Shown here piece after piece: positions 32,684-40,782 of a stretch of DNA of 64,000 nt. The notes below the pieces were generated by a model that was not told the DNA's origin, searched no databases, and saw only the letters and a program-made list of their open reading frames with translations. How positions within the stretch are numbered: the stretch's first letter is position 1; every line of letters starts with the position of its first letter. The translations under genes were made by a program, and so were the position numbers. This DNA comes from Marinomonas rhodophyticola (GTDB lineage: Bacteria > Pseudomonadota > Gammaproteobacteria > Pseudomonadales > Marinomonadaceae), in the NCBI RefSeq assembly GCF_026113935.1, contig NZ_JAPEUL010000004.1, forward strand, positions 186,001 to 250,000, read 5' to 3'.

Positions 32684-34036
32684 TTACATTAAGGGGAAAC
32701 TGAGGTCGAATACCTTGCCTTGGCCGTCTTCTACTGTGATCTCACTTTTATATTTGGCGTTCTTTAATCGAATGAGACCTTGTTGTGCTAAACCTTCAAT
32801 AAACATTAGGGCTTGCTGTTTCACTTCCGGTGCGTTTATTGGCGCACGCATTTGACTGGCAATGAATCGTTCAGCAAGTTTTGTTACTAGGTTCTGATCT
32901 GCTTCGATCTCTGCTTTTACTATGGTGTTATAAAACCAAAACTCTGGTGTAATCAGTGTTTCTACTGAAGGGGTGCTGATGTCAGCTAATCGACTCGTTA
33001 GCGTTGCATTAAAGCTGCCCTCAGGAAATGTACCGCTGAATTTTGGTATGTTGAACTCTGGTTTTGCTGCTAATAATTCCCCAAGATTGTCTTGCATGAA
33101 AATAAGTAATGTTTCATACATATACTCTAAGGTAGCGTTGTTCATTGGGACATTATCAACGAAGTTTTTATAGCTAATAAAGAACTGGTTATCGAGATTG
33201 TCCAGTTTCGTCACTAAAATAAGATCGTTCGCTTTAAAGTCATCAGAGATAATTTCGCTAATAAGGTAACTGACTTCCATATGACCAAGCTGGGTTTCTT
33301 GATTTAAATTAGACCCCATCTCGATATTTAGCCCAGAGAGTTGGGTGTTAGTGCCTATACTCAGTCTCTCTAAACTGAAATCAGTCGTGCTGTCGTAAAA
33401 ACCACCTTGCATAATGGTGTCTAAGCTTGCATTAAGTTCCACTGATACATTAAAACCTTCGGCCTTTAGTGGTGAATAGGTATCGTCCACATTAATGCTT
33501 TCTAGGTTTCCTTCATAGCTAAATGCCGTACTGGTCAGCTCTCCCTTGCCACTGTAACCGCTAAAGTGAAAGGTATCTTCTAAATTACTGAAGGCAGGAA
33601 TGTTATCCGCGACCTTTATGTTACCCATAACACTACCGAAGACAGACAATTGATATAGTGGGCTGTTCTCATCCCAATTCAGAAAGTTTCTTTGTTCATT
33701 GCCATTAATCTTGACGGTGGTTGTATAAAGGCCAAACAGTCCTTGGCTTGAAAATAACAACGGACCATAGTGCGTATCGAGCACAAGCTCAATATCAATA
33801 TTTTGCTCTTGCAGTGATGGGTTCATTTGAGCCGTGTTTAAAGTGAACAAGACTTTATTTTCAGAGCCAAACCAAGCGAAATCTGTGGAAATAATTTCGG
33901 CAGAATAGCCAGGGGTTTTATTAATGTTGTCAATCAGTTCAACGACTTTCTCTTGATGTCTTGGCGCAATAAATTTAGGGACAATTAGACAAGCAGCGAC
34001 AAGTATGAAAACCAGTACAGCGAGGATCTTTTTCAC
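32684..34036 (-). CDS. YdgA-like DUF945 family protein
   Basis: 450 residues. The N-terminal hydrophobic segment (about 5-25) is a signal anchor. The conserved start of DUF945 proteins is visible as P-K-F-I-A-P-R-H-Q-E near residue 20, and G-Y-S-A-E-I-I-S-T-D-F-A-W-F-G-S-E near residue 43. The long C-terminal part is rich in beta strands, ending in a domain with A-E-R-F-I-A-S-Q and a final amphipathic sheet. YdgA-type proteins sit in the periplasm attached to the inner membrane and have no firmly known function. Confidence 0.83.
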   Translation of the reverse strand: MKKILAVLVFILVAACLIVPKFIAPRHQEKVVELIDNINKTPGYSAEIISTDFAWFGSENKVLFTLNTAQMNPSLQEQNIDIELVLDTHYGPLLFSSQGLFGLYTTTVKINGNEQRNFLNWDENSPLYQLSVFGSVMGNIKVADNIPAFSNLEDTFHFSGYSGKGELTSTAFSYEGNLESINVDDTYSPLKAEGFNVSVELNASLDTIMQGGFYDSTTDFSLERLSIGTNTQLSGLNIEMGSNLNQETQLGHMEVSYLISEIISDDFKANDLILVTKLDNLDNQFFISYKNFVDNVPMNNATLEYMYETLLIFMQDNLGELLAAKPEFNIPKFSGTFPEGSFNATLTSRLADISTPSVETLITPEFWFYNTIVKAEIEADQNLVTKLAERFIASQMRAPINAPEVKQQALMFIEGLAQQGLIRLKNAKYKSEITVEDGQGKVFDLSFPLM

Positions 34037-34175
34037 TAGAAGTTCCTTTTCATTGAATGGATTTTAGGAGCGCGTATGTTACAGGCTAAGCGTTGTGAAA
34101 TAAAGGATGCATTGCCATCGTAAATCCGTATTCTTTACCTAATAATCTCATTATTTTATAAAGGCTTAGTAGTAG

Positions 34176-34855
34176 ATGATTTTTGAAGAGTATGCAGAGA
34201 TAGTAAAAGCTTTCAGTGCGAAGCTTCCTTGTCATTGACGGAAACTTTTGATGCTGTTTGCGCCGCACAAGATGTTCTGATTGCCAAGATTCTTGAAAAA
34301 GGGGCAACGATTGCGGGTTGGAAAGTGGTCGATAAAGAGGGGGTGATTATTCTATCACCTATTTTTGATTTTCAACTCTTTAGTAACCTTGGTGGCAGGA
34401 TTCCTCATCATGCGTTTCGCGGTACCGAACTGGAAATTGCCTTCCCACTCACTGTGCCAAGCAAAGTGAATGAAGTAAACCAGTTAGTTGCTGAGTTATT
34501 ACCCCACGTGGCAGTTGAATTGATTCGTGCTGAGATTCACCCAACCAATCATTCGGCATGCGATTTTTACTTTAACTATGGTGTGTTCGTGTCCTCAAAA
34601 CCAGTATCTGGTGAACTGATTTTTGAAGGAGGTGATCAGGGATATGCCTTTTCAGCGGATGTTGAGCAACTTGTTGAAGCAAAGAAAGAGGTTCTCAAAA
34701 AAGGAGTGCTTCAGTGTATACAGCGCGGCTATGGAGATAAAGACTACTTTTTTATCACCGGTACCTTAAATGGGTTAGTGCCTGCGGCTGAGTCTTTAGG
34801 GGGGAATCGAGTTATGAATCAGGATGACGCTATTATTCAATTTGAGATTGTCTAA
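34176..34855 (+). CDS. 2-keto-4-pentenoate hydratase-like (FAH superfamily) protein, short, probable frameshift near its N-terminus
   Basis: The frame 34229-34855 encodes about 208 residues with the hydratase pattern I-A-G-W-K-V near residue 28, E-L-E-I-A-F-P-L near residue 69, then E-L-L-P-H-V-A-V-E-L and an N-Y-G-V-F-V-S stretch. It has only a TTG start in mid-domain. An ATG at 34176 opens another frame (M-I-F-E-E-Y-A-E-I-V) that joins smoothly if one base is added near 34228, giving a normal N-terminus. MhpD-type enzymes hydrate 2-oxopent-4-enoates. Here several acidic metal-site residues of the family are not obvious, so activity is uncertain. Confidence 0.6.
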
Positions 34856-35125
34856 TAGCTTTATTGCGTAGGCCCTTGCGTTTCTTGGGCCTTAACATTG
34901 AGATTGAGCCCTTCTATCGGAGGACAAAATTGGGTATAGATGGCCACATATTCAGCGTTTTGCCCAAATGTATCATGTTTTGACAAGCGCCTCGTCCTAA
35001 TCCATCTAGTTCTGGTGCACTCCAGTTCTGTTACACTTTACTCGGTGTGTACTGAACATTTTTGCGAATACAATCGACGATAGCACTGCATTGGTTATAA
35101 ATACTGACGATAAAGGGATTTACTC

Positions 35126-35436
35126 GTGCTCAAGACAATGTATTTGTATGTCGTTGTTTACCTATTTTCTTTTTTTGGTTTTCTTTCTCTAGCCCATGCC
35201 GACACGCTAGTTGGCACGATTCCCGGCGAAGCGGGGGTTCCTCTTCCGGTGCGGCAACCTATGACATTCCCATCGATGTTCCGCCCGGTATTAACGGTCT
35301 TCAGCCTAATTCGGTACTGAGCTACAACAGTCAACAAGGTAATGGGCTTTTGGGTTTAGGTTGGAGGCTTTCAGGAATTTCTGAAATCACTCGTTGTGCA
35401 GCCAACAGTGTGGCTCAAAGCCATTTGGGTCGGTAA
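35126..35436 (+). pseudogene. N-terminal remnant of an Rhs/SpvB-TcdB-like toxin protein
   Basis: A GTG start with AAAGGGA before it opens a signal peptide (F-L-S-L-A-H-A-D), then T-I-P-G-E-A-G-V. After a one-base frameshift near 35238 it continues [16 protein letters not shown] and [16 protein letters not shown]. This is the start of the SpvB/TcdB N-terminal domain found in Rhs-like and Tc-B proteins, which normally run for over 1000 residues. Here it ends after about 100, because the sequence from about 35415 on is the reverse strand of an Rhs core. It is therefore a truncated 5' end, oriented against the rest of the island. Confidence 0.75.
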
Positions 35437-36259
35437 ATCTTAGTGGATTATTCCACACATAGCTGTAGCGGTTGTAGCTTTGTAAGTAAGTTAGATCGCT
35501 GAGTACCGGATCTGCACTGACGAAGCGTGCGGTCTCAGGATCATACACGCGTCCGTTCATGTGGATCAAGCCGACGTTGTCGAGGTGTTCGTGTCCGGTG
35601 AAGCCGCGTGGTGTTACAAAACTCGCCAAGTTAAAAGGTGTCAACGATTGAGCTTCAGGCACAGGCAAGTCCAGTCGTTTGCCCCAAGGATCGTAGAACA
35701 GGCGTTTGACGGTGCCGCTGTCGCTCACGGTGGCAATGAGGCTGCCAAGGTGGTCGCGTAGGGTGTAGTGGATGGTTTCGTTGTGGTTGTCTACTTTGTC
35801 GACGATGGCGACGTCACCGATTTGAATGCGGTGGTAGATGCGATTGCCACGGATTTCTTTTTCGTAGCCGCCGATGTAGTAAACGGTTTTTGGGACGGTG
35901 CCTGTGGTCACTTGTTTGTAGCGTTGTCGGTCTGGCCCATAGGAGAAGGTGCTGGTTTCACCATTTTGTTGGATGTAGGTGGGTTTGTCGAAGCTGTTGT
36001 AGGTGAGGCTTCGGTTGTCGCCACTGAGTAGGTTGCCATTTTGGTCGTAGCAGTAAGCGCCTTTGCCAGTGATGCTGCTGACGGCATGAGGGCCGGTTTG
36101 ACGGCCACATTGGGTCTGGTTATAGGTGTATGTCCCCACGTCACTTTTTTGGGTGATATTGCCCAGAGCGTTGTAGTTGAGGGAGACGGTGCCATAGTTG
36201 TTGCCTGCCACTGTTGTGGTGGTACTTTTGAGGCGGCTTAAGCATCCGATTCATTAATC
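35387..36259 (-). pseudogene. Rhs core fragment without toxin tip
   Basis: The open frame from about 36259 (no start codon with a ribosome site; first GTG at 36211) encodes 275 residues of YD-repeat and core, ending at the conserved D-P-N-G-F. The remaining nine residues are read from the reverse strand of the SpvB-like fragment, so the toxin tip has been lost. It lacks the Rhs N-terminus and cannot be secreted alone. It is nearly identical to the core at 37804-38618. Confidence 0.8.
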
Positions 36260-36297
36260 GAGTGGGCAGTGTCTTTGTTCAGCTTTTTTGAGCTAAG

Positions 36298-36328
36298 AAA
36301 AAGCCAATCACTTCATATAATTGGCTTT
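36298..36328 (-). terminator. Cassette terminator hairpin, copy 1
   Basis: A 9-bp stem (36300-36308 with 36320-36328) is followed by T residues on the minus strand. It lies after the 4-TM immunity gene copy at 36374. Variants of the same hairpin recur after every cassette. Confidence 0.7.
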
Positions 36329-36373
36329 ACTGGCAGGTAATCTACTAGTTTTACTCGTTCCAATCTAGTTTTT

Positions 36374-36706
36374 TCAAGTAATAGAAAAAAAGAATGATGT
36401 CCAAATCAAAGTAATAGCTACTGATAAAAAGAAGAGCTGATAGAAATTATAAGTTATTGCTCCCCATATAGAAGCAGAGCCAAAAACAGCTTGAAGCATT
36501 AATGTTACTAAAAAGAGCCTATCTGACTTTGCAAAATACAAGACATCTTTTCTTAAAATCATAACAGTGGCACAGAGACCAAAAAGTATTATTTGAATAT
36601 TTAAAAGAAATAATCCAGATATTAAAAAATTTATCCCTACAAGCCCGCCCCCCCATAAGGGAGTCCCATAGGCAAGTCCCCATTTATCATTGTATATATT
36701 TTTCAT
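36374..36706 (-). CDS. Candidate membrane immunity protein, four TM segments (copy 1)
   Basis: 110 residues, with about four hydrophobic segments (roughly 22-40, 42-58, 66-84, 88-106). The protein is identical to that at 38733-39065 and related to 42060-42416. It starts 3 bp after the stop of a toxin-tail relic. Size, topology and position fit an immunity protein against a membrane-inserting Rhs tip. This copy no longer has an intact cognate tip directly upstream. Confidence 0.65.
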   Translation of the reverse strand: MKNIYNDKWGLAYGTPLWGGGLVGINFLISGLFLLNIQIILFGLCATVMILRKDVLYFAKSDRLFLVTLMLQAVFGSASIWGAITYNFYQLFFLSVAITLIWTSFFFSIT

Positions 36707-36709
36707 AAA

Positions 36710-36784
36710 TTAATTACTATCTCTCTCTTCATTTTTAGCCGCTTCGTTCATTAAGAATCCCTGTACTTGGCTCATTGCATCAAT
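36710..36784 (-). pseudogene. Relic of a membrane-type Rhs toxin tail
   Basis: These 75 bases encode the last 24 residues of the membrane-type tip (I-D-A-M-S-Q-V-Q, then M-N-E-A-A-K-N-E-E-R-D-S-N and stop). The homology ends abruptly upstream, 20 bp before a terminator hairpin belonging to a different cassette. It marks a recombination scar. Confidence 0.75.
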
Positions 36785-36804
36785 AATTCAGCAAGCAGCA
36801 TATT

Positions 36805-36828
36805 AAAAAGCCCGCGAATTGCGGGCTT
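36805..36828 (-). terminator. Intrinsic terminator after the 68-residue immunity gene
   Basis: A GC-rich 8-bp stem (36809-36816 with 36821-36828) is followed by five T on the minus strand, 6 bp after the stop of the immunity gene. Confidence 0.85.
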
Positions 36829-36833
36829 GTAAA

Positions 36834-37040
36834 TTATTCATCGATATCTTGTTCATCGAGAATAGACCTGAGCTGCTGCACTAAAACGCCTACTCGCTCT
36901 TTGCTGTAACCAAGCCTTGTCTCAAAGGCATGAATATCAACTCCATAACAAATTTCCCTCATACCAGCCATGAGAATCAATATTTCCTCATGGCTAATTT
37001 CACACGTTAATTTAATACCGTTATTATCAACAACTTTCAT
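36834..37040 (-). CDS. Candidate immunity protein for the Rhs tip at 37070
   Basis: 68 residues, soluble and acidic, with no recognised family. A good TTAGGAG site precedes its ATG, 29 bp after the Rhs stop, and a terminator follows. The order tip, small gene, terminator is the standard Rhs/CDI immunity position. The call rests on context only. Confidence 0.6.
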   Translation of the reverse strand: MKVVDNNGIKLTCEISHEEILILMAGMREICYGVDIHAFETRLGYSKERVGVLVQQLRSILDEQDIDE

Positions 37041-37069
37041 ACGATTTCTCCTAAATAAATTTCTAAGCG

Positions 37070-38618
37070 TTAGGGGTATGGCGTTGAACGGCTTGGCAAC
37101 GAATTAATATACTCACTCCAATTAGCAGGCTGAAAAGCTGTACTTTCACCTGAACCTGAATTTCGAATAACTACCGTACTTGATGATTCTTGGAGATAAA
37201 CAGTACGTCCATCTTTGTAATAGCGCATCCCACTCGGGTTACTAAGTACATCTTCAACATGGTTTTGAAATTGCTGCCTTATTCTGATGCCTGGAAATTC
37301 ACCTTGCTTCAAAACGTGTTTTTCAAAAGCATGCCCATTCGCTATTTCTTGAGCTGTTAACTGTCTATTTAAATTTGCGCCACTCGCCGCACTACTAGCC
37401 CCTCTGTTTGCAACCCCAGAACGAAATAGCGAAGCTACCAACCGATAAAGTCCAGATACTACTGCTCTTGTCGGTACAGTTCCATATACTGCTTGGAGAT
37501 CTGTTAATGGTAGAATCTTAACATGAGAAGCTAAATTCCTTACCTCGTCATTCTCCTTATAACTTGTATGTCGATTACTTGCATCGTAAAGCGTATTCCC
37601 TGAGCTGTCTTTAATAACAGTCTGGTTCTTATCTCCCTTCGTTACTTCTACTTTATGCTCTTTATCCCATTTCTTATTTTCTTTCGAGTGATCTTTATCG
37701 TGATCCCATCGATTATTGTCATGGTCGTAGTTCGGATGCGAGTCGTAACCATCGGTTCCCGTGCCGTGGGACTCAAACCCACTCGGGTCCGTCATTCTTA
37801 ATGGATTATTCCACACATAGCTGTAGCGGTTGTAGCTTTGTAAGTAAGTTGGATCGCTGAGTACCGGATCTGCACTGACGAAGCGTGCGGTCTCAGGATC
37901 ATACACGCGTCCGTTCATGTGGATCAAGCCGACGTTGTCGAGGTGTTCGTGTCCGGTGAAGCCGCGTGGTGTTACAAAACTCGCCAAGTTAAAAGGTGTC
38001 AACGATTGAGCTTCAGGCACAGGCAAGTCCAGTCGTTTGCCCCAAGGATCGTAGAACAGGCGTTTGACGGTGCCGCTGTCGCTCACGGTGGCAATGAGGC
38101 TGCCAAGGTGGTCGCGTAGGGTGTAGTGGATGGTTTCGTTGTGGTTGTCTACTTTGTCGACGATGGCGACGTCACCGATTTGAATGCGGTGGTAGATGCG
38201 ATTGCCACGGATTTCTTTTTCGTAGCCGCCGATGTAGTAAACGGTTTTTGGGACGGTGCCTGTGGTCACTTGTTTGTAGCGTTGTCGGTCTGGCCCATAG
38301 GAGAAGGTGCTGGTTTCACCATTTTGTTGGATGTAGGTGGGTTTGTCGAAGCTGTTGTAGGTGAGGCTTCGGTTGTCGCCACTGAGTAGGTTGCCATTTT
38401 GGTCGTAGCAGTAAGCGCCTTTGCCAGTGATGCTGCTGACGGCATGAGGGCCGGTTTGACGGCCACATTGGGTCTGGTTATAGGTGTATGTCCCCACGTC
38501 ACTTTTTTGGGTGATATTGCCCAGAGCGTTGTAGTTGAGGGAGACGGTGCCATAGTTGTTGCCTGCCACTGTTGTGGTGGTACTTTTGAGGCGGCTTAAG
38601 CATCCGATTCATTAATCG
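37070..38618 (-). CDS. Orphan Rhs core with C-terminal toxin tip, possible RNase-like
   Basis: The open frame extends to about 38618, with first GTG at 38569 (499 residues) and no ribosome site, so it is an N-terminally truncated Rhs. Residues 1-260 are YD-repeat plus core. The pretoxin linker (about 265-335) is rich in His, Asp and Lys and is shared with the cassette at 40783-41991. The tip has G-H-A-F-E-K-H-V near residue 412, Y-K-D-G-R-T-V-Y near residue 450, and S-T-A-F-Q-P near residue 480. A His-containing helix followed by a strand with G-R-x-x-Y and a T-A-F-x-P motif recalls BECR-type RNase toxins, but this is a guess. The tip would need an Rhs N-terminus to be delivered. Confidence 0.65.
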
Positions 38619-38656
38619 AGTGGGCAGTGTCTTTGTTCAGCTTTTTTTGAGCTAAG

Positions 38657-38687
38657 AAAAAGCCAATCACTTCATATAATTGGCTTT
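38657..38687 (-). terminator. Cassette terminator hairpin, copy 2
   Basis: Same hairpin as at 36298-36328, located after the immunity gene at 38733 and followed by T residues on the minus strand. Confidence 0.7.
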
Positions 38688-38732
38688 ACTGGCAGGTAAT
38701 CTACTAGTTTTACTCGTTCCAATCTAGTTTTT

Positions 38733-39065
38733 TCAAGTAATAGAAAAAAAGAATGATGTCCAAATCAAAGTAATAGCTACTGATAAAAAGAAGAGCTGAT
38801 AGAAATTATAAGTTATTGCTCCCCATATAGAAGCAGAGCCAAAAACAGCTTGAAGCATTAATGTTACTAAAAAGAGCCTATCTGACTTTGCAAAATACAA
38901 GACATCTTTTCTTAAAATCATAACAGTGGCACAGAGACCAAAAAGTATTATTTGAATATTTAAAAGAAATAATCCAGATATTAAAAAATTTATCCCTACA
39001 AGCCCGCCCCCCCATAAGGGAGTCCCATAGGCAAGTCCCCATTTATCATTGTATATATTTTTCAT
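38733..39065 (-). CDS. Candidate membrane immunity protein, four TM segments (copy 2)
   Basis: 110 residues, identical to copy 1. It starts 3 bp after the stop of the intact membrane-type tip at 39069-40178, so this is the complete tip/immunity pair. Four hydrophobic segments and very few charged residues place it in the inner membrane, where it could block insertion or pore formation by the cognate tip. Confidence 0.7.
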   Translation of the reverse strand: MKNIYNDKWGLAYGTPLWGGGLVGINFLISGLFLLNIQIILFGLCATVMILRKDVLYFAKSDRLFLVTLMLQAVFGSASIWGAITYNFYQLFFLSVAITLIWTSFFFSIT

Positions 39066-39068
39066 AAA

Positions 39069-40250
39069 TTAATTACTATCTCTCTCTTCATTTTTAGCCG
39101 CTTCGTTCATTAGAAGCCCCTGTACTTGACTCGTAGCGTCTATCACAACCCTTGCAGGCTGTCTAGCTATTCCGTGAAGCATATTAGGTAATATGTCACC
39201 AGCAATTTTGTAACTAGTAGATAAAGCTGCACCAGCTGTTGACGTTAGATTAAAATTTTTCCCATTAACAGCTATATCAACACCTACAGCAAATATACCA
39301 GCAATAATAGCAACGTTAGCAAGAGCACCAGCAACCGGAACAAAACCTGTTAGTAAAGCGGCTGTTGCTGCATATGATGCATATCTAGAAACCGTAGATA
39401 ATAAATTAGAAGCCCTTTGGGCCAGAGCTGCATTCCGCTGAGCCTCAACTGCTGCTTGTGTCGCAGCAGCTTGTGAATACCCACTGTTATCCCCTCGATT
39501 TCTTCGATCATTGTCATCATTATACCGAGGGGCTGATACGGTCATTTCCAGTGTAACACTGCCATCAGCCTCCTTGGTTGCGCTGCTACCCGAGCCAGAT
39601 TTGTTATTACTCGACCCTGAGTTATTGTCTCTGTCACTTTCACGACCAAATCTAGAATCCGATTCATTATTGTCATCGGGGTTTCCTGTATGCTCTGCGT
39701 CCACCATTCTAAAACCACTAGGGGCTGTGTATCGTAGTGGGTTGTTTACAGTATAAGAGTAACGGTTATAACTTTGCAGATTTTTTGGGGAGGGAATTAA
39801 AGGATCCGCGCTAACGAAGCGTGCAATTTCAGGATCATACACGCGTCCGTTCATGTGGATCAAGCCGACGTTGTCGAGGTGTTCGTGTCCCGTGAAGCCG
39901 CGTGGCGTTAAAAAGGTCGCTAGATTAAAGAGCGTGAGCGGTTGGGCATCTGGTACAGGTAAGTCCAGTCGTTTACCCCAAGGATCATAGAACAGGCGCT
40001 TGATGGTGCCTGTGTCGCTGACGGTGGCAATGAGACTACCAAGTTGATCTCGCAGGGTGTAATTAATGGTTTCGGGGTTGTCGTCCACTTTTTCTACAAT
40101 GGCAGAATCACCGATTTGAATGCGGTGATAGATACGATTACCACGGATTTCTTTTTCATAGCCGCCGATGTAATACACCGTCTTTTTGATCTCGCCGGTG
40201 GTGATTTGGTCTTTGATAGGGGTTGTTGTTTGTGTAGTGGGTTGAGTCAG
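39069..40250 (-). CDS. Orphan Rhs core with membrane-active-type toxin tip
   Basis: The frame is open from about 40250; the nearest start-like codon gives 369 residues (40178). Residues 1-150 are the core up to the T-A-P-S-G-F end. Then comes a Ser/Asn/Asp-rich linker (about 160-240), an Ala-rich helix with A-L-A-Q-R-A-S-N-L-L, and a hydrophobic stretch (about 270-315). The tail is amphipathic and ends E-E-R-D-S-N. The hydrophobic centre and the membrane immunity partner suggest a pore-forming or membrane-depolarising tip. No characterised toxin family was recognised. A related tip is at 42416-43540. Confidence 0.65.
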   Translation of the reverse strand: MTQPTTQTTTPIKDQITTGEIKKTVYYIGGYEKEIRGNRIYHRIQIGDSAIVEKVDDNPETINYTLRDQLGSLIATVSDTGTIKRLFYDPWGKRLDLPVPDAQPLTLFNLATFLTPRGFTGHEHLDNVGLIHMNGRVYDPEIARFVSADPLIPSPKNLQSYNRYSYTVNNPLRYTAPSGFRMVDAEHTGNPDDNNESDSRFGRESDRDNNSGSSNNKSGSGSSATKEADGSVTLEMTVSAPRYNDDNDRRNRGDNSGYSQAAATQAAVEAQRNAALAQRASNLLSTVSRYASYAATAALLTGFVPVAGALANVAIIAGIFAVGVDIAVNGKNFNLTSTAGAALSTSYKIAGDILPNMLHGIARQPARVVIDATSQVQGLLMNEAAKNEERDSN

Positions 40251-40261
40251 TTTTTGAACTC

Positions 40262-40293
40262 AAAAAAGCCAATCACCTAATATAACTGGCTTT
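40262..40293 (-). terminator. Cassette terminator hairpin, copy 3
   Basis: A 7-bp stem (40265-40271 with 40287-40293) plus T-run on the minus strand, after the immunity candidate at 40330. Confidence 0.65.
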
Positions 40294-40329
40294 GAGGGGG
40301 AATGAATATTATTTTAAGATTAGGCTTAA

Positions 40330-40779
40330 TCAGTCGGCGACCAATTCAACAACTACATTCTGGAAATTGACATCGTCAGATCCATCACTACACCGCAATC
40401 TGATCTGATGGTCTGATTCTGAAATATCCATTCCGGCATTTCCCACCCAAGCTTGAGTCACACCGTTAACTTCCCATACATTCCATACCTTTAACTTGGT
40501 GTTCTTTTTGGGTATGCATCGTAGTTGTACTACATCTGGACTGGTGTCTTCCCACAGTACGATATTCGAAAGTTTTTCGCCGTTTACTTCTATAACACCT
40601 TTATCTATTTTTATTTGTATCCCCTGCTTCAGTCTAGATTGAGTGCTAACCCACTTCACGGTTATTTGCTTTTCCTTCTCTAATTCCAAAATATAGATCG
40701 GGTATACATTTCTACCTTCAATCTCTACAGGCTGGCCCATTGTGCTTTGAAATTTCTCAGATAGTGTTTTATTGGTCAT
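40330..40779 (-). CDS. Candidate immunity protein for the nuclease-like Rhs tip
   Basis: 149 residues, predicted soluble, beta-rich, with no recognised family. It starts 3 bp after the stop of the nuclease-like tip and is followed by the cassette terminator. Its role as immunity is inferred from this position only. Confidence 0.6.
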   Translation of the reverse strand: MTNKTLSEKFQSTMGQPVEIEGRNVYPIYILELEKEKQITVKWVSTQSRLKQGIQIKIDKGVIEVNGEKLSNIVLWEDTSPDVVQLRCIPKKNTKLKVWNVWEVNGVTQAWVGNAGMDISESDHQIRLRCSDGSDDVNFQNVVVELVAD

Positions 40780-40782
40780 TTC

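Larger units (their letters stand above)
35446..36755 (-). repeat. Direct repeat, copy 1 (about 1.31 kb)
   Basis: This block covers Rhs core, hairpin terminator, 4-TM immunity gene and the end of a toxin tail. Copy 2 lies at about 37804-39114. By eye they differ at one base in the core (near 35489, Leu versus Pro) and by one T near 36285, so the duplication or gene conversion is recent. Confidence 0.85.
37804..39114 (-). repeat. Direct repeat, copy 2 (about 1.31 kb)
   Basis: Second copy of the block at about 35446-36755. Here the core continues into an intact tip at its low-coordinate end, and the high-coordinate end is inside an intact membrane-type tip, so this looks like the donor arrangement. 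Confidence 0.85.

Noticed and set aside
35561-36241. Plus-strand open frames inside the Rhs cores, repeated at 37919-38599 and partly at 41596-41991
   Set aside because: They are antisense to conserved core sequence and repeat only because the cores repeat; no ribosome sites or known domains.
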